From Acidaminococcus fermentans (GTDB lineage Bacteria > Bacillota > Negativicutes > Acidaminococcales > Acidaminococcaceae): a stretch of DNA of 64,000 bases. The stretch spans positions 62,001 to 126,000 of the forward strand of contig NZ_VULN01000006.1 of NCBI RefSeq assembly GCF_009696675.1. The letters are read 5' to 3'. A model generated the notes under the pieces. It did not search any database. It had not been told where the DNA came from and worked only from the letters and a program-made list of their open reading frames with translations. Position 1 is the first letter of the stretch. Every line of letters begins with the position of its first letter. The position numbers were made by a program, and so were the translations under genes. Shown here in pieces: positions 16,047 to 24,228 of this stretch.

Positions 16047-17297
16047 TTACAACTTCGCCACCAGTGCGTAGATGGTCATGCCCAGGGCGAACAGGTAGCA
16101 GATGGTCATGGAAATCTGGAGGAGCCGGGGCGGTTTCAGCCCTTCGTTCACGTCTTTCCGCCAGATCATCCGGGTAACGAAGAACCCGGCGGTGGGGGTA
16201 CCGATGGCCGTGGCCAGGTTGGCAATGAAGATCAGCTGGGTGGGAGACCCGTTGTACAGGAAGCAGATCACCGTCCCGAACACGATGCAGGCGGTACAGC
16301 TCCACCGGACCAGTCTGCTTTCCAGGCTCACATCCTTGTCCAGCCCTGCGTTCAGCAGCACCACGCCCCGCTGGGTATTCCCCAGCAGGCTGGAGAAAGC
16401 GGCTCCCAACAGAGCCAGTCCCATGACCAGGTTGGCATAGCTGCCCAGGAAGGGCCGGAGCATATCCGCCAGCTGGACAGGGGATTTGATCCGCAGTCCC
16501 TGAGGATGGAGGACGATGGCCCCTACCAGCACCACAGCCCCGGAAATCAGGATCACCGTCACCACATGGGCAATGGCGTCCGCCAGCATAGTGCCGTTGA
16601 ACATGTCCTTTTTGTTCCATTTCTTTTCCGCTCCCAGGTAGGTGCCGTAGACCCCGGCGGTAATGGCCGCATGGGTGCTGATAAACGCCAGGGAGTGGCG
16701 GATGCTGCCGTTGGGGAAGCCCCAGTGGGTAACACCCCGGAAAAAGCCGCCCCATTCCGGTCCCCCGGATACATACAGGGTGGCGTAGAAGGCGGCGATC
16801 ATGGCCAGGATGCATACCAGGATCCCCTTTTCCACTTTGGAATAGGTATTCTTGGCAAAATACATGGCCAGCAGGATGGCGATCATGATCAGGGACCCGA
16901 TCTTCCAGTCGATGCCGAAAAGCAGGTTCATGCCGGCGCCGCTGCCGGAAATGTTCCCAAAAGTGAAAAACAGGCAGGCCAGGAACAGACAGCAGCCTAC
17001 AAAAGCGGCTGCGGCTTTCCCGTAAAAATGCCGGATGGCGTGGATGATGGGCAGTCCGGTGAGCATGGTGATCCGGTAGCAGGTCAGCATGAAGGTGATG
17101 CCCATGATGAAAATGGGGATGAACAGCCACAGCATGTCATAGCCATAGTTGGCCCCCAGCATGGAGGCGGTGGTAATGGCTCCCGGGCCTATGACCACCC
17201 CGGTCAGCACGATGCCGGGACCGATCCGCTTCAGCATCTGCAGAAAAGTCAATTTGGGAACCGTCTCCGGGTCAAAGCCCAAATGTTCAATGTACAT
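16047..17297 (-). CDS. NRAMP-family-like membrane transporter lacking canonical metal motifs (paralog 1)
   Basis: 416 residues with about eleven hydrophobic helices. It aligns to the NRAMP fold through the first helix (RIGPGIVLTGVVIGPGAITT). The NRAMP metal-binding DPGN is replaced by GPGA, and the region expected to carry the MPH motif reads STHAAITAGVYG. Loss of both metal-ligand motifs makes a classical Mn2+/Fe2+ transporter unlikely; the substrate is unknown. The start at 17297 is preferred over an upstream in-frame codon because AAGGAGAAGG lies directly before it. It is divergent from a LacI-type regulator, with operator-like palindromes between them. A close paralog is at 18801-20063. 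Confidence 0.8.
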   Translation of the reverse strand: MYIEHLGFDPETVPKLTFLQMLKRIGPGIVLTGVVIGPGAITTASMLGANYGYDMLWLFIPIFIMGITFMLTCYRITMLTGLPIIHAIRHFYGKAAAAFVGCCLFLACLFFTFGNISGSGAGMNLLFGIDWKIGSLIMIAILLAMYFAKNTYSKVEKGILVCILAMIAAFYATLYVSGGPEWGGFFRGVTHWGFPNGSIRHSLAFISTHAAITAGVYGTYLGAEKKWNKKDMFNGTMLADAIAHVVTVILISGAVVLVGAIVLHPQGLRIKSPVQLADMLRPFLGSYANLVMGLALLGAAFSSLLGNTQRGVVLLNAGLDKDVSLESRLVRWSCTACIVFGTVICFLYNGSPTQLIFIANLATAIGTPTAGFFVTRMIWRKDVNEGLKPPRLLQISMTICYLFALGMTIYALVAKL

Positions 17298-17381
17298 AAT
17301 ACCTTCTCCTTGTCCATGTCCGCTGCTGCCGGTTCCCGGCCGACAGCAGCGGGTAATTTGGGATTGTTTGGGGCAGCTGCT

Positions 17382-17395
17382 TGCAATCGTTTGCA
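17382..17395. promoter_or_regulatory. LacI-type operator 1
   Basis: TGCAATCGTTTGCA is a central-CG palindrome characteristic of LacI-family sites, upstream of NRAMP-like paralog 1. The same 14-mer occurs at 21230-21243. Confidence 0.75.
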
Positions 17396-17454
17396 TTATT
17401 TCTGGTTATTTTATAGCATTTTCCTCCTGTTTCCGTCAATGTTTTCTGATACTT

Positions 17455-17470
17455 CTGCAATTTCTTGCAG
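17455..17470. promoter_or_regulatory. Palindrome CTGCAA-TTTC-TTGCAG
   Basis: A 16-bp inverted repeat between the two LacI-type sites. A related GCAATTTTTTGC stands at the equivalent place in the second intergenic region (about 21304-21315). It may bind the same or a second regulator. Confidence 0.45.
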
Positions 17471-17557
17471 GGTGAGCAGCACTATATAATCAGTATTCAC
17501 GGGCTTTTTCAGCTTTTTATTGACTTTTTTCACCAGGTATGATATGTATTTCTTATC

Positions 17558-17571
17558 TGCAAACGTTTTCA
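17558..17571. promoter_or_regulatory. LacI-type operator 2
   Basis: TGCAAACGTTTTCA, a variant of operator 1, lies 70 bp upstream of the regulator gene. It suggests autoregulation. Confidence 0.65.
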
Positions 17572-17640
17572 GAAATCAGCGGAAATAGAAAAAAATCCAG
17601 ACGCAGTCCGAAAAGGTCCGTCCGGAAAGGAGGGAAACCC

Positions 17641-18636
17641 ATGCCAACCCTGAAAGACGTGGCCAGGCTGGCCTGTGTGGACGTAAGCACGGTCTCCCGG
17701 GCCCTGAATAACAATCCCTGTGTCCACGCGGAAACCAAAGCCCGGATCATGGCCGCCGTGGAAAAGCTCAGCTACCGGCCCAACCTGCTGGCCAAAGGTC
17801 TGCGCCAGGGCAAACGCCACACCATCGGAGTGGTGGTTCCCCGGCTCCACTTGACAGTGTTCTCCACCGTGGCCCAGGCCATCGAGGAGGCGGCCCGTGA
17901 CCAGGGATACGCCACACTGCTGTGCAGCACGGAAGATGACCCTCAGATGGAAAAAGACGGCCTCAGCCGGCTGCGGAACGGCCTGGTGGACGGGATCCTG
18001 CTGGCAGGCACCGGCAAGAATAAAAAACTGGTCCGGGACATCCAGGCCTCCGGGATCCCGGTGACCCAGGTGATCCGGATCCAGGACGATACCTTGTCCA
18101 GTGTTACCGTGGACTATGTAAAATGCGGCTACGAAGCGGTAAAGTACCTGTATGCCAAAGGCAGCCGCCATCCCGGTCTCATAACCGGTTCTTTGAAACT
18201 GTCTCCCTATAAATTCCGGTATCAGGGCTATAAGGAGGCCCTGGAGGAATTGGGATTGAAAGAGATCACCTCCGAAGCCAAAGGTTTCACCAATTCCCTG
18301 GAATATGGCTACCAGGCCACCCGGCAGATGCTCCAGGAGCATCCGGAACTGGACGCCATCCTGGCGGCCATGGATGCCCAAGGGATCGGAGCCATGCGGG
18401 CCCTGAAGGAAGCAGGGAAAAAGGTCCCCAGAAATGTGCGGATCATCAGCCTGACCGGTCACGAAATCGGCAGTATGCTGGAAACCACCATGACCACTCT
18501 GGAAATGCCCGCCCGGGAAATCGGCCGGAAAGCCGCCCAGCTGGTGCTGGAACAGATCGAAGCCAAAGATCGGAGTGCCGTGGCCATCCAGCATGTGGTC
18601 TATGATTCGGTGCTGATCGAACGGGAAAGCACCTGA
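17641..18636 (+). CDS. LacI/GalR-family transcriptional regulator
   Basis: 331 residues. The N-terminal helix-turn-helix begins MPTLKDVARLACVDVSTVSR, followed by the hinge helix (SYRPNLLAKGLRQGK) and a periplasmic-binding-protein-like effector domain starting TIGVVVPRL. The start at 17641 has AAAGGAGGG upstream; longer in-frame starts lack support. Matching operators flank its own promoter and recur upstream of the DapA-like gene at 21230. It therefore probably controls both NRAMP-like transporters and the aldolase, with a small metabolite as inducer. Confidence 0.93.
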   Translation: MPTLKDVARLACVDVSTVSRALNNNPCVHAETKARIMAAVEKLSYRPNLLAKGLRQGKRHTIGVVVPRLHLTVFSTVAQAIEEAARDQGYATLLCSTEDDPQMEKDGLSRLRNGLVDGILLAGTGKNKKLVRDIQASGIPVTQVIRIQDDTLSSVTVDYVKCGYEAVKYLYAKGSRHPGLITGSLKLSPYKFRYQGYKEALEELGLKEITSEAKGFTNSLEYGYQATRQMLQEHPELDAILAAMDAQGIGAMRALKEAGKKVPRNVRIISLTGHEIGSMLETTMTTLEMPAREIGRKAAQLVLEQIEAKDRSAVAIQHVVYDSVLIEREST

Positions 18637-18637
18637 T

Positions 18638-18673
18638 ACAACTGTTGTGCAACCATTGTAGGACAAAGGTTGG
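18638..18673. repeat. Short interspersed repeat (ACAACNGTTGT family), copy 1
   Basis: About 36 bp beginning with the palindrome ACAACTGTTGT and ending GGTTGG, starting at the regulator stop codon. Related copies lie at 37296 and 52000. Confidence 0.5.
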
Positions 18674-18676
18674 ATG

Positions 18677-18707
18677 AAAAAAGGTGTTGCACATTGTGTG
18701 CAACACC
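18677..18707 (+). terminator. Hairpin terminator of the LacI-type gene
   Basis: A 10-bp perfect stem GGTGTTGCAC/GTGCAACACC has an A-run before it but no T-run after it on the plus strand. Confidence 0.5.
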
Positions 18708-18709
18708 CC

Positions 18710-18744
18710 TGTCACTAGCCTCTTGTCACTGGTCACTGGATGCG
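18710..18744. repeat. NGTCNNN heptad array
   Basis: Five consecutive seven-base units: TGTCACT, AGCCTCT, TGTCACT, GGTCACT, GGATGCG. They follow the terminator hairpin, as in the other members of this repeat family. Confidence 0.55.
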
Positions 18745-18754
18745 GGCGGACCAA

Positions 18755-18802
18755 GGGAACTGTGAAAAAATGAGAAATCATTTTTTCACAGCTCCCTTTT
18801 TT
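18755..18802 (+). terminator. Long hairpin between convergent genes
   Basis: A roughly 19-bp stem with a GAAA loop (18755-18796) is followed by six T residues on the plus strand. It directly abuts the stop codon of NRAMP-like paralog 2. Confidence 0.75.
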
Positions 18803-20063
18803 ACATAAATTTTGAACCGAAGCTGTATACTGTCAAGGCCGTGGTGAACAGATAGCATACAGTCATGGCAATCTGGAGCAGCCGGGGCGGCTTCAGGCCG
18901 GCTTGGACGTCTTTCCGCCAGATCATCAACGTAACGAACAGACCGGCTGTAGGCGTTCCGATACTGGTGGCCAGGTTGGCCAGGAAAATCAGCTGGGTGG
19001 GAGACCCACTGTAGGCAAAACACACAGCCACCCCCAGCAGCAGGCAGGCCACGCAGCTCCACCGGACCCGTTTGCTTTCCAGGCTCACTTCCCAGTCCAT
19101 TCCGGCGTTCAGCAGCACCACTCCCCGCTGAGTGTTCCCCATAAGAGCGGAAAACGCAGATCCCAGCAGCGCTGCCCCCATCACATAGCGGGCTTTGCTT
19201 CCCAGGACCGGTTCCAGCATCCCGGCCATCTGTACCGGACTGCTGATCTGAAGGCCCCTGGGGTGGAGCACAATGGCTCCCACGGTCACAATGGCCCCGG
19301 AAATCAGGATGACCGTCAGGACATGGGCGCAGGCATCGGACAGCATGGTCCCATTGAACAGATCCTGCTTCTTCCATTTTTTCTCTGCCCCCAGATACGT
19401 TCCATAAATCCCGGCGGTAATGGACGCATGGGTGCTGAGAAAGGCCAGAGAGCTTAGGACACTCCCTTCCGGAAATCCCCAGTGGATGATTCCCTGGAAA
19501 AAGCCCTGGGGATCCGGTCCCCCGGAAGCGTACAGCGTGGCATAAAACGCCACGATCATGCCCAGGATACAGACCATCACCCCTTTTTCGATTTTGGAAT
19601 AGGTGTCCTTGGAAAAATACAGCCCCAGCAATAGTGCCAGCATAATCAGCGCCCCTACCTTCCAGTCCACCCCAAACAGCAGATTCATCCCTGCCCCACT
19701 GCCGGAAATGTTCCCAAAAGTGAAAAACAGGCAGGAAAAGAACAGGCAGATGCCTACAAAGGCCGCTGCTCCTTTGCCATAATAATGCCGGATGCCGTGG
19801 AGCAGAGGCATCCCGGTAAGCATGGCCAGCCTGTAACAGGTAAGCATAAAGGTAATGCTCATGATGAAAATGGGAATGAACAGCCACAGCATCCTGTACC
19901 CATAGCTGGAACCCAGCATGGCTGCGGTGGTAATGGCTCCCGGCCCCACCACCACCCCGGCCAGGATGATCCCGGGGCCGATCCGTTTGAGGATTTCCAG
20001 GGCAGTCAGCCGTTTGACTGTCGCCGGGTCGAAGCCAAGTTGTTTATTGATTGTTGTTTCCAT
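18801..20063 (-). CDS. NRAMP-family-like membrane transporter lacking canonical metal motifs (paralog 2)
   Basis: 420 residues, very similar along its whole length to paralog 1, including GPGA in place of DPGN and STHASITAGIYG at the position of the second metal motif. About eleven transmembrane helices are apparent. It follows the DapA-like aldolase gene on the same strand with 147 bp between them, containing a weak hairpin, so the two may be partly co-transcribed. Pairing with an aldolase and control by a LacI-type regulator suggest uptake of an organic substrate or a metal-organic acid complex rather than free metal; that is inference. Confidence 0.8.
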   Translation of the reverse strand: METTINKQLGFDPATVKRLTALEILKRIGPGIILAGVVVGPGAITTAAMLGSSYGYRMLWLFIPIFIMSITFMLTCYRLAMLTGMPLLHGIRHYYGKGAAAFVGICLFFSCLFFTFGNISGSGAGMNLLFGVDWKVGALIMLALLLGLYFSKDTYSKIEKGVMVCILGMIVAFYATLYASGGPDPQGFFQGIIHWGFPEGSVLSSLAFLSTHASITAGIYGTYLGAEKKWKKQDLFNGTMLSDACAHVLTVILISGAIVTVGAIVLHPRGLQISSPVQMAGMLEPVLGSKARYVMGAALLGSAFSALMGNTQRGVVLLNAGMDWEVSLESKRVRWSCVACLLLGVAVCFAYSGSPTQLIFLANLATSIGTPTAGLFVTLMIWRKDVQAGLKPPRLLQIAMTVCYLFTTALTVYSFGSKFM

Positions 20064-20085
20064 TGTGTATTCCTTTGCTGATAAT

Positions 20086-20121
20086 AAAGCGGCTGCCCGT
20101 CATTGGATGAGCAGCCGCTTT
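20086..20121 (-). terminator. Weak intercistronic hairpin
   Basis: AAAGCGGCTGC pairs with GCAGCCGCTTT between the aldolase and NRAMP-like paralog 2. The minus-strand T-run is interrupted, so read-through is likely. Confidence 0.5.
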
Positions 20122-20210
20122 GCAGTTTCCTTTATAGAAGGTAAGAAGGGTGGATTGAATCAATCCGTTAAAAGGGATTGTTTTCGCCTGTTTTAGGAGG
20201 ATGGGTTTGT

Positions 20211-21185
20211 TTATTTTTCAAACGGTTTCATATCCACTTTAGGCAGGCCGCTCTTTTTCAGACCTTCTGCCACCCAGTCTTTTTCTTCCTGGTCCAGAGG
20301 CAGCACCGGTTTCCGCATGAGGCCGCTGGTGAATACGCCCCGCTGTACCAGAGCTTCCTTCAGGCGGGCATGGGCTTCACCGGAAGGCTGGCCGCCGCCA
20401 TAAATGGCCTGGCTGATGGGGTAGATGTTGTTGGAAGCATCCTGGGCTTCCTTCAGGGTGTGGTTGGCCGGATCCTTGAAGACGCTCCAGGCTGCAGTGA
20501 TCAGTTCAGGCACGCAGCCGGCAAACCCGATGAGAGCGCCGTCCATGCCAGGGAACCAGGATACGCACAGGGTTTCGTCATGGCAGGTGATCAGAGATAC
20601 ATCCGGGCAGGCTTTCCGCAGTTCACGGACATCATGTTCGTAGATGGCGGTGACACGGGTGCCCATCTTGATGGCCTTTACATGGGGGATTTCCTTGACC
20701 ATCTTGATCAGGGTTTCCACCGGATAGAAGGCTTTGCTGGTGGCCGGATACAGATGGATGATAATGTCGATGTCGGCACCGTCAGCCACGTCTTTCACGA
20801 ACTGGAAGGGAGCTTTGGGGTTCATCCCGAAACGCAGCCACATATGAGGAGGCATCAGCAGGATCCCGTCAGCCCCGGCGTCTTTGGCATCTTTGGCCAT
20901 TTCGATGGCGCCTTCGGTATTTTCACAGTTGACCCCGGAGATGATGGTCATCACATCCCCGCATTCTTCCGCACAGATTTCCGTAACCCGTTTCCGTTCT
21001 TCCCGGGTCAGGCCGGTGACTTCGCCGGTATGGCCGTTGCAGACCAGGCCTTCGATGCCTTTGTTGTAGAAGGATTTGATCCAGCGCAGGTACGCTCTGA
21101 ATTCCGGTTCGTTGATGGAATAATCAGCGTTCAGAGGAACGGATACCGCCGGGAAAATGGTCTTGAAGTTCTTTACTTTTGCCAT
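20211..21185 (-). CDS. DapA/N-acetylneuraminate lyase superfamily aldolase
   Basis: 324 residues, a class I aldolase TIM barrel. Visible landmarks are the substrate loop VCNGHTGEVTGLTREER (family TTGE becomes HTGE), the catalytic Tyr in IIHLYPATS, and the Schiff-base Lys in HVKAIKMGTR. The family makes or cleaves pyruvate adducts such as dihydrodipicolinate, sialic acid or 2-keto-3-deoxy sugar acids. Altered loop residues and the setting (LacI-type control, transporter downstream, no lysine genes nearby) argue for a catabolic aldolase or lyase rather than lysine biosynthesis. GGAGG precedes the start, and two LacI-type sites lie further upstream. Confidence 0.85.
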   Translation of the reverse strand: MAKVKNFKTIFPAVSVPLNADYSINEPEFRAYLRWIKSFYNKGIEGLVCNGHTGEVTGLTREERKRVTEICAEECGDVMTIISGVNCENTEGAIEMAKDAKDAGADGILLMPPHMWLRFGMNPKAPFQFVKDVADGADIDIIIHLYPATSKAFYPVETLIKMVKEIPHVKAIKMGTRVTAIYEHDVRELRKACPDVSLITCHDETLCVSWFPGMDGALIGFAGCVPELITAAWSVFKDPANHTLKEAQDASNNIYPISQAIYGGGQPSGEAHARLKEALVQRGVFTSGLMRKPVLPLDQEEKDWVAEGLKKSGLPKVDMKPFEK

Positions 21186-21229
21186 GGTGAAAACCTCCTG
21201 AAAATGATCTTATATTTTTTGCTTGTCTC

Positions 21230-21243
21230 TGCAATCGTTTGCA
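21230..21243. promoter_or_regulatory. LacI-type operator 3
   Basis: TGCAATCGTTTGCA, identical to operator 1, 45 bp upstream of the DapA-like start. Confidence 0.75.
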
Positions 21244-21396
21244 TCAACCTTGGCTATTTTATATCATGTTTCCCGGTTCCCCGTCAATATTTTCTGACAG
21301 TTCCGCAATTTTTTGCATTGCAATTTTCAGGACTATTCTAGTATTGATGCGCTCCTTCGGCTTTTTTCCATTTTTTATCTTTTTCCGTTTTTCTCC

Positions 21397-21410
21397 TGCA
21401 AACGATTTCA
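21397..21410. promoter_or_regulatory. LacI-type operator 4
   Basis: TGCAAACGATTTCA, similar to operator 2 and at a comparable distance from operator 3. The whole segment 21230-21410 resembles 17382-17571. Confidence 0.6.
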
Positions 21411-21483
21411 CGTCACGCCTGTGCTGCTCTGCAGCATCCTGGAAAACTGCTATAATGGGTCCTATCTGAAAGGAGTGTTCCCC

Positions 21484-22446
21484 ATGTATAAAAAATTTTG
21501 GCTTTCGATGACCGCCTTGCTGACGGTCCTGGCCTGTCTGCTGCCCATGGAGGTCCTGGCCCCCACCGCGGAGGCCCGCCGGTACCAGTGGGTGGTGATC
21601 CTCAGTGACATCCATTATGGGAGCAAATCCCAAAAGCCGGACGTCCGGACCCGGAAGATCCACAACAAGGAACAGGCGGTCCGGGACATCAACCGCTGGC
21701 AGGATGTGGACCTGTGCGTCTTTACCGGGGATATGGTCCAGAAAACCGGCAGCCCGGCAGATTACAAACTGGCCCGGAAGCTGACGGACCATCTGAAAAA
21801 GCCCAAGGAATTCCTGGCCGGAAACCACGAAATCATCTACCACCGGGATCTGTCCAGCACCGGAAAACTGGTTCCGGCAGATTCCTACGAACGGGGCCTC
21901 CATATGCAACAGTATGAAAAGGACTTTGGTCCCCTGTATCATTCCCGGAAACTGGGATCCTACTTCCTGCTGTTCCTGTCCCCGGATACCCTGGAAAGCA
22001 AATATGCAGTGGAACTGTCCAAAGAACAGCTGGACTGGCTGAAAAAGGAACTGAAAGACCACCGGCAGGAACCCACCCTGATCTTCTGTCATGCCCCTGT
22101 CACCGGAACCATGGTCCCCGGCAGCAAACTGGACAAACCCCGGAATTATGTCCAGCCGGCCAAAGCCATAGGCAAACTGCTCCGGGCCAATCCCCAGATC
22201 CTCCTGTGGGTTTCCGGCCATACCCATACTTCTCCCAAAAATCCCAGTTTTTCCAATCCGGTGAACCAGATTGCCGGTACAGCCATCCTGGATGTGTACA
22301 ACCCCACCTGGGACGGAAAACAGGTATGGACCAATTCCCTGTACCTGTACCCGGAAAAGATCCTGATCCGCACCTACAGCCACAAAACCCATCAGTGGCT
22401 GCCCCAGTTTGACCGGACGGTATGGGTTAAGGGGCTCTACCGCTAA
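21484..22446 (+). CDS. Secreted calcineurin-like metallophosphoesterase
   Basis: 320 residues. A signal peptide (about 1-30, ending AEA) precedes a complete metallophosphatase fold. The metal-binding motifs appear in order: LSDIHYG, FTGDMVQ, AGNHEI, FCHAPV and SGHTHTS. It should act in the periplasm on phosphomonoesters or diesters, with the substrate unknown. AAAGGAG lies upstream of the ATG at 21484; longer in-frame starts would bury the signal peptide. It is divergent from the DapA-like gene, so a LacI-type site at 21397 could also affect it. Confidence 0.9.
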   Translation: MYKKFWLSMTALLTVLACLLPMEVLAPTAEARRYQWVVILSDIHYGSKSQKPDVRTRKIHNKEQAVRDINRWQDVDLCVFTGDMVQKTGSPADYKLARKLTDHLKKPKEFLAGNHEIIYHRDLSSTGKLVPADSYERGLHMQQYEKDFGPLYHSRKLGSYFLLFLSPDTLESKYAVELSKEQLDWLKKELKDHRQEPTLIFCHAPVTGTMVPGSKLDKPRNYVQPAKAIGKLLRANPQILLWVSGHTHTSPKNPSFSNPVNQIAGTAILDVYNPTWDGKQVWTNSLYLYPEKILIRTYSHKTHQWLPQFDRTVWVKGLYR

Positions 22447-22447
22447 G

Positions 22448-22474
22448 GGGTGCTGCACGCAACGTGCAGCACCC
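22448..22474. terminator. Hairpin between convergent genes
   Basis: A 12-bp perfect stem GGGTGCTGCACG with a 3-nt loop lies directly after the metallophosphoesterase stop, followed by CTCTTTCTT. Confidence 0.75.
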
Positions 22475-22480
22475 TCTTTC

Positions 22481-23068
22481 TTATAAAGTACTGTAAACTG
22501 TTTTCTTCCCGCTTTTTTCCGGATTCTTTTGGATGGATGCGAAATAATGCTCTGTGTCTTCCACCAGGCTGTTGGTGAGAAGGGTCCGGAAAGCGGCTGG
22601 TTCCATCCCTTCACCCAGGACGGCGAATACATAGTTCCCGGTTTCCCAAGTTGCGGCGTAGGATTGGGGACTGATCTGGGCCAGTTCCACTTCCGTCTCA
22701 TTTACGCGTTGCTTCTTCCATTCAGTACCGTAAATTCTGCTGAGATTATTGTTTTTATTATCTTTTTTTAATGCAGTACGGATTCTCACCCTGCTGTCCG
22801 GCTGTCCCATCCGAACGAAGGCAAGGTCCGAAGCCCGGCCGCCGATCACGGAAATCCCCTCCAGGGCATAGCCGGAATCCCGGCTGAGAGTCAGAGGGCA
22901 AAATCCCAGGACACGGGCGGCGGATCCATAGGTTCCATAACTGACAATGGGGTTGGGGATCTGGACGGATCCTTCGTCAGCAGGAGCGGCAGCCCCCAGG
23001 CCGGCAGTGCCCAGGACCAGTACAGCCGCCCCGGCAGCCAGGGAATGTTTCAGGTGAGAAGTGTACAT
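22481..23068 (-). CDS. Hypothetical secreted protein
   Basis: 195 residues with a signal peptide (about 1-28, AAGAAVLVLGTAGLGAAAPA). The mature protein is about 165 residues, predicted mixed alpha/beta with many charged residues (KKDNKNNN) and no cysteine pair or known catalytic motif that I can see. It is probably periplasmic. It is monocistronic and convergent with the metallophosphoesterase. Function unknown. Confidence 0.7.
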   Translation of the reverse strand: MYTSHLKHSLAAGAAVLVLGTAGLGAAAPADEGSVQIPNPIVSYGTYGSAARVLGFCPLTLSRDSGYALEGISVIGGRASDLAFVRMGQPDSRVRIRTALKKDNKNNNLSRIYGTEWKKQRVNETEVELAQISPQSYAATWETGNYVFAVLGEGMEPAAFRTLLTNSLVEDTEHYFASIQKNPEKSGKKTVYSTL

Positions 23069-23346
23069 GGCAAGACCTCATTTCCGATAGAGTAAAAAAC
23101 TGTGTTTCCAGAAGGAGTGTAACACCGAAAGGCCCGTGGAACAAGAGGAAGAACGGTTTTGGAATGGGAAAAACAGCCTTAACGGGGAAAGTGCATAAAA
23201 AAAGTGCAGGAGTTTACAGGAAAAAGGGGAGGAGGCGGCTGCAGAGGCAGCAGCCTCCGATCAGCAGTCAATGGTCAACAGCTGAAGGAGGAAACCCGCG
23301 GCTGCCAACCCACCGCCCTTTTCCTCTTTTTTCTTTTCGCACACAC
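23069..23346. other. Gene-free stretch upstream of the hypothetical secreted protein
   Basis: The roughly 325-bp gap up to tRNA-Val holds the promoter side of the gene at 22481, a hairpin plus heptad array (23231-23286) and the tRNA terminator. The short frames starting at 23164 and 23204 have no convincing ribosome-binding site, and the second runs into the tRNA. Confidence 0.5.
23231..23286. repeat. Hairpin plus NGTCNNN heptad array
   Basis: A GGAGG/CCTCC-ended hairpin (23231-23258) is followed by four consecutive seven-base units: GATCAGC, AGTCAAT, GGTCAAC, AGCTGAA. It has the same modular order as the long copies of the family. Confidence 0.55.
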
Positions 23347-23381
23347 AAAAAAGAAGCTGTTGCCGGAGCAACAGCTTCTTT
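23347..23381 (-). terminator. Terminator of tRNA-Val
   Basis: An 11-bp stem GAAGCTGTTGC with its complement is followed on the minus strand by six T residues. Confidence 0.85.
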
Positions 23382-23392
23382 TCATTTTCAAT

Positions 23393-23469
23393 TGGTGGGA
23401 TTATGCGGATTCGAACCGTAGACCTCATCGATGTGAGCGATGCGCTCTAACCAACTGAGCTATAATCCC
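23393..23469 (-). tRNA. tRNA-Val (CAC)
   Basis: 77 nt with encoded CCA. The acceptor stem GGGATTA pairs with TAATCCC, the discriminator is A, the anticodon stem CATCG/CGATG encloses loop CTCACAT (anticodon CAC), and the T arm has GGTTCGAATCC. Confidence 0.93.
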
Positions 23470-23514
23470 GATAAATTGTATTATACGCTACTTGTCCAAA
23501 TAATGCAAGGGTTT

Positions 23515-24219
23515 TTAGAAAAAAATTCCGGCAGCCACGCCCGCCACCAACAGCCCCGGCAGCATGTTTCCCACCCGGATCTTCAACAGTTTAGTCATGT
23601 TGATGCCGATCCCCAGGATCATCAGTCCGCCGCAGGCGGCAACTTCCTGGACCACAAGCTGGCTCATCCAGGGCCCCAGGAATCCTGCCAAAGCGGTTAG
23701 GATTCCCTGATAAACCCCAACGGACAGAGCCGAGAACAGGACACCGACCCCAAAATTGGAAGCATAGATAATGCCGCTGAGACCGTCGATCAGCGCCTTG
23801 GTGTAAAGGGTGGTGGGATCCCCGGAAAGCCCGTCCTGGATGGACCCCACAATGGCCATGGCCCCTACACAGTACAGCAGACTGGCGTTCAGGAACCCTT
23901 CCACAAAGGCGTCCGTCCCGGCATCCCCCTTCTTCCGGGATTTTTGGAATTTTTCAGCCAGGAGGGTTCCCACCTGTTCCAGTTTTTCCTCAATACCCAG
24001 GGCTTCTCCCAGGATGGAGCCCACCACCAGACTGATGATGGTCAGCAGGATGTGCTGCCCCTGGAGAGCCATCTGGATCCCCAGGACAATGACACACAAA
24101 GCCAGTCCGTAGATCACGGTTTCCTGGTATTTTTCCTTGATTCCCCGGCCCACCAGAAGGCCGAGCAGACTGCCTCCTGCAATGGCGGCCACATTCACAA
24201 CCGTACCCATTCCGACCAT
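23515..24219 (-). CDS. DUF554 family membrane protein
   Basis: 234 residues with about six or seven hydrophobic helices. The opening MGTVVNVAAIAGGSLLGLLVG and the Gly-rich GGLMILGIGINMTKLLKIRVGNMLPGL are typical of DUF554 (YdfK-like). It is an inner-membrane protein, possibly a transporter of unknown substrate. It starts 9 bp after parB and probably shares the parA-parB transcript. The start at 24219 has AGGAGG upstream; ATG at 24210 is a less well spaced alternative. Confidence 0.85.
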   Translation of the reverse strand: MVGMGTVVNVAAIAGGSLLGLLVGRGIKEKYQETVIYGLALCVIVLGIQMALQGQHILLTIISLVVGSILGEALGIEEKLEQVGTLLAEKFQKSRKKGDAGTDAFVEGFLNASLLYCVGAMAIVGSIQDGLSGDPTTLYTKALIDGLSGIIYASNFGVGVLFSALSVGVYQGILTALAGFLGPWMSQLVVQEVAACGGLMILGIGINMTKLLKIRVGNMLPGLLVAGVAAGIFF

Positions 24220-24228
24220 CGCCGCCTC

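Noticed and set aside
23164-23458. Small plus-strand frames upstream of tRNA-Val
   Set aside because: They overlap the heptad repeat, terminator and tRNA and have no supporting start signal.
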